This document shows positions 16,361-23,825 of a stretch of DNA of 35,697 nt, piece by piece. Position 1 is the first letter of the stretch, and every line of letters starts with the position of its first letter. The stretch comes from Acidobacteriota bacterium. Lineage in GTDB: Bacteria; Acidobacteriota; Terriglobia; UBA7540. Location of the stretch: contig JAKAWN010000021.1 of the NCBI GenBank assembly GCA_021827245.1, forward strand, positions 1 to 35,697, written 5' to 3'. Under the pieces are notes generated by a model. That model made no database searches. It worked only from the letters and a program-made list of their open reading frames with translations, and was not told the origin of the DNA. Position numbers and translations under genes: made by a program.

Positions 16361-16762
16361 ATGAGCGTGACCTATTTTTGTCCTTCATGCTGGAGCGAAG
16401 TTGGAGCGGCGACCACCTGTCCTAACTGTGGTGCGGATCTGCAGGATTTTTCAGGCAGGAGCTATGAGGAAAAGTTAATCATTGCTCTGCAGCATCCTGG
16501 ACCTACCGTGCCTATTCGCGCCGCTACGATCCTTGGTGAACTGGGGTCCCAGGCGGCGGTTGAGCCATTGATTAACGTCGCCACATCTGTTGACGATCCC
16601 TACATCCAGGAAGCGGCGGTCGTGGCCCTCGGACACATTGGAGATATTCGGGCTATTTCGTGCCTGGATCGCCTCAGCCGGGAAGGCGCAGTGCGGGTCA
16701 GGGCTGCCGCGGAGCGTGCGCTCACGAACATAAAGGAACGACGAGATGCGACAAAAGGTTGA
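16361..16762 (+). CDS. Zinc-ribbon and HEAT-repeat protein
   Basis: This 133-residue protein begins with a zinc ribbon, CPSCW followed by CPNCGADL (two CxxC pairs within the first 25 residues). It continues with HEAT-like helical repeats (PIRAATILGELGSQAAVEPLINVA, YIQEAAVVALGHIGDIRAISCL, VRVRAAAERALTNI). I chose ATG 16361; a GTG at 16355 overlapping the MFS stop is possible. It probably acts as a small adaptor. The gene overlaps the following ATPase gene by 17 bases, so the two may act together. Confidence 0.75.
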   Translation: MSVTYFCPSCWSEVGAATTCPNCGADLQDFSGRSYEEKLIIALQHPGPTVPIRAATILGELGSQAAVEPLINVATSVDDPYIQEAAVVALGHIGDIRAISCLDRLSREGAVRVRAAAERALTNIKERRDATKG

Positions 16763-17603
16763 ATCCGCGAGCAGATGGGGTCATGGAACCTCCGGTCAGG
16801 GTCGAGGGATTCGCTTCTTTGATCGAGAACGCGAATCACATCGTATTGAGGAAGCCCTCCGCAAGAAAGAAAGCATGATGATCTCCGGCCCCGCCGATAT
16901 CGGGAAGACAGCCCTGATGCTGAACGTGGTTCGGAATCTTCCTGGCGACCTTGCCGGAAAGTGTCTCTACCTGGCCGGTTTCAAAGACCTGCAGAACCTG
17001 TTGCGGAATCTCATTAAGGTCCTCCAGGAGGCCAGAAGTCCGGGGCTCCTCCAGCAACTTAAGGCTGAGGGCGTCTCATCTGTGAACTTCGAAATCTGGC
17101 TAAAGTCCCTTCCGAGCGCCAGGTTAAAGGGGATACTCTACCGCGCTGTCCAGTCGGGTGATTATCGGGTCATTCTCGACCACGTTCCGCTCCTGACCCA
17201 TGCCAGAGCAAAGATCATTAAAGAGCTCTTCTGGATGCGCGATACTCCGGTTTATCTGCTGATGCGGGACGATCAGGAATTCCGGATCGCGCAATTCGCC
17301 CGATTTTTCTATTGGAGTGACCGCCAATGCTTGACTTTGGGGCCGCTGCCCGAGACTTCGGCCTGTGAGTTGCTCGAAGGATGCATCGAGAGGTTTGGGT
17401 TATCCAGTTTTGATCTGGAGGGATTCAGGGAGGAGGTCCTTAGCCTAAGCGGCGGTGTGCCGGGCGCGATTGTGAAGATGTGCGCGCTGGCGGCCGATGA
17501 ACGGTATCAGTACGGAAGGCGCATCAAAACGAAGCTGGTGCACATCGATTACTTGATGAGCGGATCAGGCGTAGTTCCTTCGGTCGGAAGGAGGGGCCGC
17601 TGA
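16746..17603 (+). CDS. P-loop ATPase (AAA/STAND-like)
   Basis: This 285-residue protein begins, after about 25 residues, with FFDRERESHRIEEAL, the start pattern of prokaryotic AAA/STAND ATPase domains. Walker A is GPADIGKTAL (about 48-57). The Walker B strand is probably YRVILDHVPLL, with aspartate followed by histidine where a second acidic residue is usual. SGGVPGAI near the C terminus matches the GxP sensor motif of the STAND/Orc-like group. No C-terminal effector or repeat domain is present. It is the last gene of the RS2 unit and ends 11 bases before a convergent minus-strand gene. Confidence 0.72.
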   Translation: MRQKVESASRWGHGTSGQGRGIRFFDRERESHRIEEALRKKESMMISGPADIGKTALMLNVVRNLPGDLAGKCLYLAGFKDLQNLLRNLIKVLQEARSPGLLQQLKAEGVSSVNFEIWLKSLPSARLKGILYRAVQSGDYRVILDHVPLLTHARAKIIKELFWMRDTPVYLLMRDDQEFRIAQFARFFYWSDRQCLTLGPLPETSACELLEGCIERFGLSSFDLEGFREEVLSLSGGVPGAIVKMCALAADERYQYGRRIKTKLVHIDYLMSGSGVVPSVGRRGR

Positions 17604-17614
17604 CTGGGCAGACT

Positions 17615-18454
17615 TCAACGGGGTCGGGTTGGGGTGAGTTTCCCACGCGTCCGGTGAGCTGGCTCAGGCTCGCTAAATCCGTCTGACTTCAGTCTGCGCC
17701 CTACTAGAAAATCGATGGCGCGCTCCGGCGAGGACCATTCAGGGCCTCGAGGCTCATGACGATATTGGTAGTCATGCTTTCGCTGGAATTCTCGCAGTTC
17801 GTTTATTAGCTGATTCACCCGGCCATTGGCAACGCTCCTGACGCTCTCAACCGCAGTTTCCGAGGTCCAGAACTCTATGGCAACGTGAACGTGGGACATG
17901 CAAAGCCCTGTTGACCGCCGATATTGCTCGCGGAAATCTGAGTCGTCCAGTAATTCCTCAAGTGTTTTGAGATAATGATCCTCCGTGCTCCTGGCTATGT
18001 CGCAGGCAGGACATTGGGGACTCGGGGGAAAATGTATTTTCCGCTTTCTTGCTGGCCTTCGAACTTTCAAAAGGCTCGTTTTCAACCCCGCTCGGATTTT
18101 GTCTGCCTTGTACAGATCCTTCACGAAGGCAGACAGAAGGTTCTCGCAGAGAATCGCTACACCGAAACCATCCGCCCAGCATTCATTCTCAATCGCCTGC
18201 GCTTGCCAGAAGTGCTCCCGGCAAAATCCCCCGCCGTCCAAGAATTCCTGCCGTGCGAGGCTGGACATCATGCCTTCATATAGGAAGCTATGAATGTACC
18301 TGCGAGTCGTCTTTCTGGAAGAGAAGCAAATAGGGCATTCGCCGCTCGAAAGGCCGTCCTGCAATGCGATTCTTGCGAGAACAAATGGCCCGCGTTTAGA
18401 AACTTGCAATGAGGATGAGAGATTGCTCATAACGGCTCGACCATCACGCATCAT
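17615..18454 (-). CDS. Cysteine/histidine-module protein (DUF6062-like)
   Basis: This 279-residue protein carries two CxxC plus CxxH modules: CPIC (40-43) with FCREHFW (78-83), and CPAC (148-151) with LCMSHVH (185-190). They resemble DUF6062 proteins and match the tail of the dynamin-like protein at 11259-13091, where both modules are fused to a G domain. Here they are encoded as a separate protein 48 bases downstream of a dynamin-like gene that lacks them, so the two proteins probably cooperate. Zinc binding is likely. The start is uncertain: ATG 18454 or ATG 18430, neither with a strong ribosome binding site. Confidence 0.72.
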   Translation of the reverse strand: MMRDGRAVMSNLSSSLQVSKRGPFVLARIALQDGLSSGECPICFSSRKTTRRYIHSFLYEGMMSSLARQEFLDGGGFCREHFWQAQAIENECWADGFGVAILCENLLSAFVKDLYKADKIRAGLKTSLLKVRRPARKRKIHFPPSPQCPACDIARSTEDHYLKTLEELLDDSDFREQYRRSTGLCMSHVHVAIEFWTSETAVESVRSVANGRVNQLINELREFQRKHDYQYRHEPRGPEWSSPERAIDFLVGRRLKSDGFSEPEPAHRTRGKLTPTRPR

Positions 18455-18502
18455 GCGATGAACTAGAAAGCCGACTAAACACTTTCCCCGCTGGCTTCCA
18501 GT

Positions 18503-20557
18503 TCATCGTTGGACAAGCTCCCGGACCCGGGAGCCGGAAAGAACAGAAAGGTCACGCCGGATCGCCCCGGCTTCATCGCCGTCAGGACCTTTCGTCGTAG
18601 AAAGGCGCTCGATTTGCGCTCGATAAGCGTCAGCGTGCGAATCAAATTTACGTTGAAGGTCAGCCAGAGTCTTTCGGGTCCACAATTCCAACATTCTTCC
18701 ATACCTTTGAAAGGCCTCGTCCACCGCCGAACCGATCTGGTCTCGCAACTTCTTCCGAAGGCGAGCCTCCGTGAGTCCGCGGCCCAGCACGGCCAGAAGG
18801 TCCTTCTGAAGTGCGACCTCAAGCGGTCCCGGGTCAAATCGCGGCATCTCTTTGATCACGCTTAAGAGTTCTTCTTCGCCCGGCATGTCTTTCACCTCCA
18901 AAACACCTGCGGCGCCATTCAATGCTGCTGAAAGCGTGCGCGCAAATTCCTGGAGCTTTTCGAAGATTTGATTTGCCCCCGCGCTGGCCGTCTCGGCAAG
19001 ACTGCGCCCGATCAACTCGCTGCTGTTAGTAACTCCTGCGCCTTTGTTCAGCCATTGCTCGGCAACCGCAGAGGCCGCGCGTGAGATTGCGAATTCGCCC
19101 CAATCATGAATTGTGTCTGAGGTTTTGAGACAGAATGATCTCACATCCTCAAATTCCCCCGCCGCTCGTCGCAATTGAGCTTCAGCTTTGCGTAGCCGTT
19201 GGCCGTCTTCCATCGGACCTTTCTCGGAGATTTCAAGCTGCACTTTGAGCGCCGCCTCAACAGACTCACGGAAGGCGCCGATCTTCCGGCGAAGGGACTC
19301 CTGTGCCAACTGCTGATGTTTGGCGTAAAGAGGCTGGATCTCGTGGAGAAACCACTGGTCCAGGAGTCTGGCATGACTGTCTTTTATGCTGACAGGCTGA
19401 ATCGAAATCTTGAAGCCAAGCTGCGATTCAACCTGACCGGAGATGTACTCCAAAGATCGTTTCCGATCTTCGGGCACAAGCAGGTCCGCCTTACTCAATA
19501 CCACCAAAGCCGGGATCGCCGCTTCGTACAAGCGCTCGACCGTGGAAAGGTCCTCCTCTGTGAGGGTCGAACCAGCATCAACAAGCACCACTCCAAGGTC
19601 GCATTCGGGCAGGTAAGCCAGTGTTTCGGCGGCTCCTGCCGTCGCAAGGGAGCCGAGTCCCGGTGTGTCCACAAAAACGATGCCGTCACTCAGTCGCTCA
19701 GAAGGCAAACCCACGGTAATTCGCGTCACATGCTTCGAGTTGCCGGGATTATCCTGCTCGCTCACAAACTCGTGCAGCCGCGCAATTTCAACTTCTTCAG
19801 CTTTTCCATCCAGGTGAGAGACTTTCACCCGTGGTGTCGTTTCATAAGCGATACGCGTCGGAACTGCTGTGATGGGATTAACTCCTACCGGAAGGACCTC
19901 AGCACCTAGAATATGGTTCAAGAGAGAAGACTTTCCTGAGCTGACACGCCCGAAGACTGCGATTTGGAAACTGTTCGACTCGAGTTTGTCCAGAATGGTC
20001 GAGAGAACTGACCGGAACTCGATCAGCCCGTGGCTGTTGACGATTTGTTCGAGCGTCCTTAATAGCTCGATTTCATTACCCGTCTGCGTTAATCGCTGAA
20101 GCCGGCTTTCAAGATCCTGACCAATGCCTCGTTCCAGGTAAGCACTGAGCCTTCGGACCAGACTCGACATTTCATTCACAACCCCGTTCAGTTCAGGGAT
20201 GATTGCCGGCGGCACATCGCCGTAACCACGCAATGCATCCGGCCGGCAATCCTCAAAGGTTACGTCGGCAAACTCCAGACCGACGCGAATCGAGTGTGTC
20301 GCTCCAAATTGCGGTCCGGGAGGTGTAATGCCAAAGCTCCTTAGAGCCTGAACCATCTGAGCACGAATCCTGGCAATGTAGTCCTGAATTACCTTCATCT
20401 GCGCGGGAGTGAGGTCGTTGCGGTACTTTGGAAACGGAGACTTGGAGTTCGACGTGAAAAGGATTGACTCAGCCTCGGACAAAAGCTGATCGACGTATTT
20501 GAAACTCGTTAGTAGGCGGGATGCCTGATATGGGTTTAGAGAATCGTGGGAAGACAT
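18503..20557 (-). CDS. Dynamin-like GTPase, 684 aa
   Basis: About 195 residues of mainly helical sequence precede a dynamin-type G domain: P-loop GRVSSGKSS (203-211), the G2 region PVGVNPITAVPT (223-234), DTPGLGS (297-303) and SKAD (355-358). The rest is long helices typical of dynamin stalks, with a short hydrophobic stretch around SAGANQIFEKLQEFART. The N-terminal extension sets it apart from the other two GTPases of the window. It has no CxxC/CxxH tail; that function is in the next gene. It is the first gene after riboswitch RS3, with a leader of about 105 bases and a weak GGGAAG before the ATG. Confidence 0.85.
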   Translation of the reverse strand: MSSHDSLNPYQASRLLTSFKYVDQLLSEAESILFTSNSKSPFPKYRNDLTPAQMKVIQDYIARIRAQMVQALRSFGITPPGPQFGATHSIRVGLEFADVTFEDCRPDALRGYGDVPPAIIPELNGVVNEMSSLVRRLSAYLERGIGQDLESRLQRLTQTGNEIELLRTLEQIVNSHGLIEFRSVLSTILDKLESNSFQIAVFGRVSSGKSSLLNHILGAEVLPVGVNPITAVPTRIAYETTPRVKVSHLDGKAEEVEIARLHEFVSEQDNPGNSKHVTRITVGLPSERLSDGIVFVDTPGLGSLATAGAAETLAYLPECDLGVVLVDAGSTLTEEDLSTVERLYEAAIPALVVLSKADLLVPEDRKRSLEYISGQVESQLGFKISIQPVSIKDSHARLLDQWFLHEIQPLYAKHQQLAQESLRRKIGAFRESVEAALKVQLEISEKGPMEDGQRLRKAEAQLRRAAGEFEDVRSFCLKTSDTIHDWGEFAISRAASAVAEQWLNKGAGVTNSSELIGRSLAETASAGANQIFEKLQEFARTLSAALNGAAGVLEVKDMPGEEELLSVIKEMPRFDPGPLEVALQKDLLAVLGRGLTEARLRKKLRDQIGSAVDEAFQRYGRMLELWTRKTLADLQRKFDSHADAYRAQIERLSTTKGPDGDEAGAIRRDLSVLSGSRVRELVQR

Positions 20558-20662
20558 GTCAATTCACTTCCCGGCGCAACAGGACGCCGCTATTGACCTA
20601 GAGGGGAACCCTGAACAAAAAGGCGGGATTGCGTTGGCCTCACCCTTCAGCAGGAAACCCCT

Positions 20663-20711
20663 GTAGGAGTTATCTTCCCCAGTGGGGCATTTAAGGGCGA
20701 ACTCCAACGCC
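20663..20711 (-). ncRNA. Fluoride riboswitch aptamer variant, RS3
   Basis: Read on the minus strand the RNA begins GGCGTTGGAGTTCGCC, has a CCCC/GGGG hairpin, and ends AAGATAACTCCTAC. GGAGTT pairs with AACTCC as the pseudoknot. The sixth position is T rather than the near-invariant A, and the base before GATAAC is A rather than T, a matched exchange. AACTCC can alternatively pair with GGGGTT over a TACA loop, but no long T run follows, so the output mechanism is not a clear terminator. It precedes the dynamin-like gene at 20557-18503. Confidence 0.82.
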
Positions 20712-20718
20712 TAAACAG

Positions 20719-20748
20719 ATTATCAGCCCCCCTCGTCTTCACAGTCAA
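20719..20748 (-). promoter_or_regulatory. Sigma-70-like promoter for riboswitch 3
   Basis: On the minus strand TTGACT (20748-20743) and GATAAT (20724-20719) are 18 bases apart, each five of six consensus matches. The start of transcription would lie within a few bases of the RS3 aptamer. The same hexamers head RS4. Confidence 0.72.
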
Positions 20749-21135
20749 GAGATGTGCATGGCCTATGTGGGTATCACACATGGCAGGTTGCGAACAGCGT
20801 CACCGCAACAACAGCAGCGAAGGTATTTTTGCGCTTGCTCGATGACCAGATCCTGACCTCAACATCAAGCCAGAAGTGCGACCTCTGTGCCCGAATCAAG
20901 GTCGCGGAGGATTCAAAAGTACGCGAGTTTTGTATTGAATTGAGTAATCATGATCTCCAGGCTGCATTGAACAAGTGCAGGAGCCTTTGCCTGCGACACG
21001 CGGCGGGTGTCTCCACCCACGTTCCTGCCGGGCGCCGCAGAAGCTTACATTTAGTTCTCCAGAATCACGTAGAAGACCTGATATCTGGACAATTACCATG
21101 GGGCTGTGAGCCCCAATGCAATTTGATTATGCAGA

Positions 21136-21164
21136 TTGACTGTGGTACAGCCTGGCCTGATAAT
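21136..21164 (+). promoter_or_regulatory. Sigma-70-like promoter for riboswitch 4
   Basis: TTGACT (21136-21141) and GATAAT (21159-21164) have the optimal 17-base spacing, and the predicted start of transcription coincides with the first bases of the RS4 aptamer. It is the best promoter match in the window. Confidence 0.75.
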
Positions 21165-21171
21165 TATAAGA

Positions 21172-21220
21172 GGTGTTGGAGTTCACCGTTAACCGCCCTT
21201 CCCGGGAAGATAACTCCTGA
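21172..21220 (+). ncRNA. Fluoride riboswitch aptamer variant, RS4
   Basis: The RNA begins GGTGTTGGAGTTCACC (outer stem GGTG/CACC), has a CTTCCC/GGGAAG stem and ends GATAACTCCTGA. GGAGTT/AACTCC forms the pseudoknot. Like RS3 it has T at the sixth position and A before GATAAC. AACTCC may alternatively pair with GGAG.TT just downstream, but no T run follows. The leader runs another 140 bases to the GTPase start. Confidence 0.82.
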
Positions 21221-21359
21221 TTCGGAGATTTCCCGTACGGACGGCAAGTTGTAATCTGACAGTTCATCTCATTTGGAAATCCCCGAAAACCTGATCAGAG
21301 TTGTTCTTGGCATCGAATAGCCGTATCTATGGACAACCTGAAAGCGCCGGAGGCCGTGC

Positions 21360-23129
21360 ATGACGACTGGCGAAGACGATAAGCTGACACCTGCGAATAC
21401 TTCAACCGGGATTATAACTGCATCAACCGCTGAAGCCGACGGTGCCAGCATGCTTCTCCATCTGGCAAAAATAGGGGAAGAATTGGGTACGGATCGTGTT
21501 GCCGGTGAGGCCCGCGAACTGGCTGCCCGAGTATCAGAGGGGCGTTTCTACGTGGCCTGTGTCGGGCAATTCAAGCGAGGCAAGTCCACTCTGATCAATG
21601 CGCTGATCGGCGAACCTGTCCTGCCCGTGGGCTTCATCCCCGTTACAGCCGTTCCCACAGTCATTCGCTACGGCGAGCAGCTTAAGGCGCGACTCAAGGA
21701 CCGTGACTTTGCATGGCATGAGATTCCCGTCTCGGACGTGAAGCAGTACGTGTCAGAAGAGAACAATCCGGAAAATGCCAAGGGCATCACTGGCGTCGAA
21801 GTTTTTGTTCCCAGCCCCCTGTTGTTGACCGGGATGTGCCTTGTAGATACTCCGGGGTTGGGTTCCGTTTTCAGCGGGAATACCGCAGCCACGCAGGATT
21901 TCATTCCACACATTGATGCTGCTCTAGTCGTCGTAGGTGCTGACCCGCCGCTGGCGGGCGAGGAACTTACGACGGTCGAGGCTGTAGCTCGCAATGTTCA
22001 AGATTTGATTGTCGTTCTTAATAAGGCGGATCGAACCACGGATGAAGAGAAACGGGCTGCCGCGGACTTCACACGTAAGCTCCTCGAAAAACGGCTGCGC
22101 AGGCCTGTCGGACCGCTCTTCGAGGTGAGTGCTGTCGAACGGCTTGTGAATCGAGGGCCGGAACGAGACTGGCCGAAACTTATCGCCGCGTTTGAGCGCC
22201 TGGTGCAGGATTCCGGGCGGCAAATCATTCTGGCAGCCTGTGATCGAGGACTCGTCAGACTGAGCGAAGAACTTTTGGCGATTATTGCAGAGGAGCGGGA
22301 AGCGCTGGAACGTCCGATTGGGGAGTCCGAGAGACGAATTGCAGCGATGAAGACCACTATCGCCGAGGCGGAACGCTCGATGCGGGAACTCGGGTTTCTA
22401 CTGATGGCTGAGCAACAACGATTGTCAGACACGTATGTAGCCCGGCGCAAAGCCTTCCTCCGTACGGTGCAGCCTGAAGCGGTACGGGAATTCAGGGAAG
22501 CGATGCGCTCGGTTCCGCATCGATCAGGGTCCGCGTACCGGCGCGCGCTGATGCGCCTGGCGCAGGAGATTGCGAAGAAGTACGTGCTTCCATGGCTCTC
22601 TACCGAGCAGCACGAGGCGGAGCAAGAATACAGTACAGTTACTCGACGTTTCTTGCAAATGGGCAACGATTTTCTGCGAAAGCTTGCGGAAGCCGGGGTT
22701 CCGGAGTTGAGCCGTATGCCCCATGCCTTGGATGCAGAAACCGGATTCCGAATCCGCTCGCGATTCTCGTTTCTCGATCTTATCGAAGTCGCCCAACCGG
22801 CTTCGCCCCTTCGATGGCTGGCCGATCTGGTCCTTGCATTCGTTGGGGCGCGCAAACTTATCCAAAGTGACGCCACGGAATTCCTGGAGCATCTGCTTGA
22901 AACCAATACTGCGCGCGTTCAAAGCGATGTTCTCAATCGCGTCCAGGAGAGCCGAGGGCGATTGGAAGTCGAAGTCAAGAAATTACTCCATGAGGTGAGC
23001 CGAATTGCCGAGCAGGCCTTGGCTCATGCCCGATCCGCCCGCCATGCAGGCGCTGCCAGCGTCGAGTCAGCGCTGGCGCGACTGAGCCGCCTCGAACAAG
23101 AGGTTTACGCGCTCCGTCCCGCTATTTAG
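21360..23129 (+). CDS. Dynamin-like GTPase, 589 aa
   Basis: The G domain lies near the N terminus: P-loop GQFKRGKST (69-77), the G2 region PVGFIPVTAVPT (89-100), DTPGLGS (163-169) and NKAD (221-224). Helical stalk sequences follow, with a more hydrophobic segment near SPLRWLADLVLAFVGARKL that may touch the membrane, and a final coiled-coil-like stretch. It resembles the GTPase at 11259-13091 in its G domain but has no cysteine/histidine tail. ATG 21360 follows GGAGG at about nine bases. It stands alone behind riboswitch RS4; the next gene is on the other strand. Confidence 0.87.
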   Translation: MTTGEDDKLTPANTSTGIITASTAEADGASMLLHLAKIGEELGTDRVAGEARELAARVSEGRFYVACVGQFKRGKSTLINALIGEPVLPVGFIPVTAVPTVIRYGEQLKARLKDRDFAWHEIPVSDVKQYVSEENNPENAKGITGVEVFVPSPLLLTGMCLVDTPGLGSVFSGNTAATQDFIPHIDAALVVVGADPPLAGEELTTVEAVARNVQDLIVVLNKADRTTDEEKRAAADFTRKLLEKRLRRPVGPLFEVSAVERLVNRGPERDWPKLIAAFERLVQDSGRQIILAACDRGLVRLSEELLAIIAEEREALERPIGESERRIAAMKTTIAEAERSMRELGFLLMAEQQRLSDTYVARRKAFLRTVQPEAVREFREAMRSVPHRSGSAYRRALMRLAQEIAKKYVLPWLSTEQHEAEQEYSTVTRRFLQMGNDFLRKLAEAGVPELSRMPHALDAETGFRIRSRFSFLDLIEVAQPASPLRWLADLVLAFVGARKLIQSDATEFLEHLLETNTARVQSDVLNRVQESRGRLEVEVKKLLHEVSRIAEQALAHARSARHAGAASVESALARLSRLEQEVYALRPAI

Positions 23130-23825
23130 CCTGGTAGTCTTTTCTTCTGATAGTCCCCATTTTGAGTCCTCTCGTACCATAAGACGCCAGCGGGGAGCCA
23201 GCATGGAGCCTTGCATGGGGGAATTTGTCACTGTCGTGTTTGTGGTGGCTTGCCGATACGATTACCGGCACCTGGGAATACTTGCTGGTAAATCTTTCGT
23301 TGCATTCCCCGCTCACCGATGGTCCCCGCACGCTAGCGAAATGTCTTGATCCGCCTTGCGAAGAAACTGCATATTACCCTTTCATATCCTGCCTGATAGA
23401 GGGACCCCATACGACTGAGTCGTGATCAAATTAACGTAACATGCTCAGGTGGTTGTGTTTTTGGGTGGCCGTTTGAATGGGAGGGTTCACTCGGGAGGAC
23501 CGAATTTCGAGGAAACAACCGTCTGACGAGACGTAAGCAGGACACCGGGACCATGAGATCATGACCTGCCTCTGCCAGGTTCTTATCTTCGCGCGGAAGT
23601 AACGTGCCCCAGTATATTCTTTGCTGCCAAGTTGCTCGTTCAGGCCCTGTGCGTCCGTGGAACTGCGCTTCACGTATTGCTCACCGTCCGGCTAGAGTCG
23701 GAGCGTCTAACTCGTAATCCATCCGGACTTCAGTGGGATCCAGCCGGTCGCTCGGTTCGGCAAACAAGCGCAGGCGACATCCAGGTTGGCACGCGGTTGC
23801 CCGGCGATCCCTGCACTTGAGGCAT
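23130..23825. other. About 700 bases without a convincing gene
   Basis: The stretch lies between the third GTPase and the convergent MFS gene. Only short frames occur on either strand, none with family resemblance or a good ribosome binding site. No RNA motif, repeat or clear terminator was recognised. It may hold decayed coding sequence and marks the right edge of the fluoride-linked region. Confidence 0.5.

Larger units (their letters stand above)
20754..21254 (+). pseudogene. Remnant of a CxxC/CxxH-module gene between RS3 and RS4
   Basis: Only the end of the first module (GLCGYHTWQ) and the second module (CDLC, then LCLRH about 40 residues later) are present. GLCGYHTWQ is close to GLCPLHTWQ in the dynamin-like protein at 11259-13091. 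The frame begins at a GTG inside the module, just beside the RS3 promoter, and the first CxxC is missing. After about position 21110 the sequence loses resemblance and runs through the RS4 promoter and aptamer. I read it as the truncated end of a GTPase or stand-alone module gene; a functional short protein is less likely because no ribosome binding site is seen. Confidence 0.55.

Noticed and set aside
21998..22906. A 302-residue open frame on the minus strand
   Set aside because: It lies entirely antisense to the third dynamin-like GTPase, is rich in serine and arginine as expected of a shadow frame, and shows no family motif.
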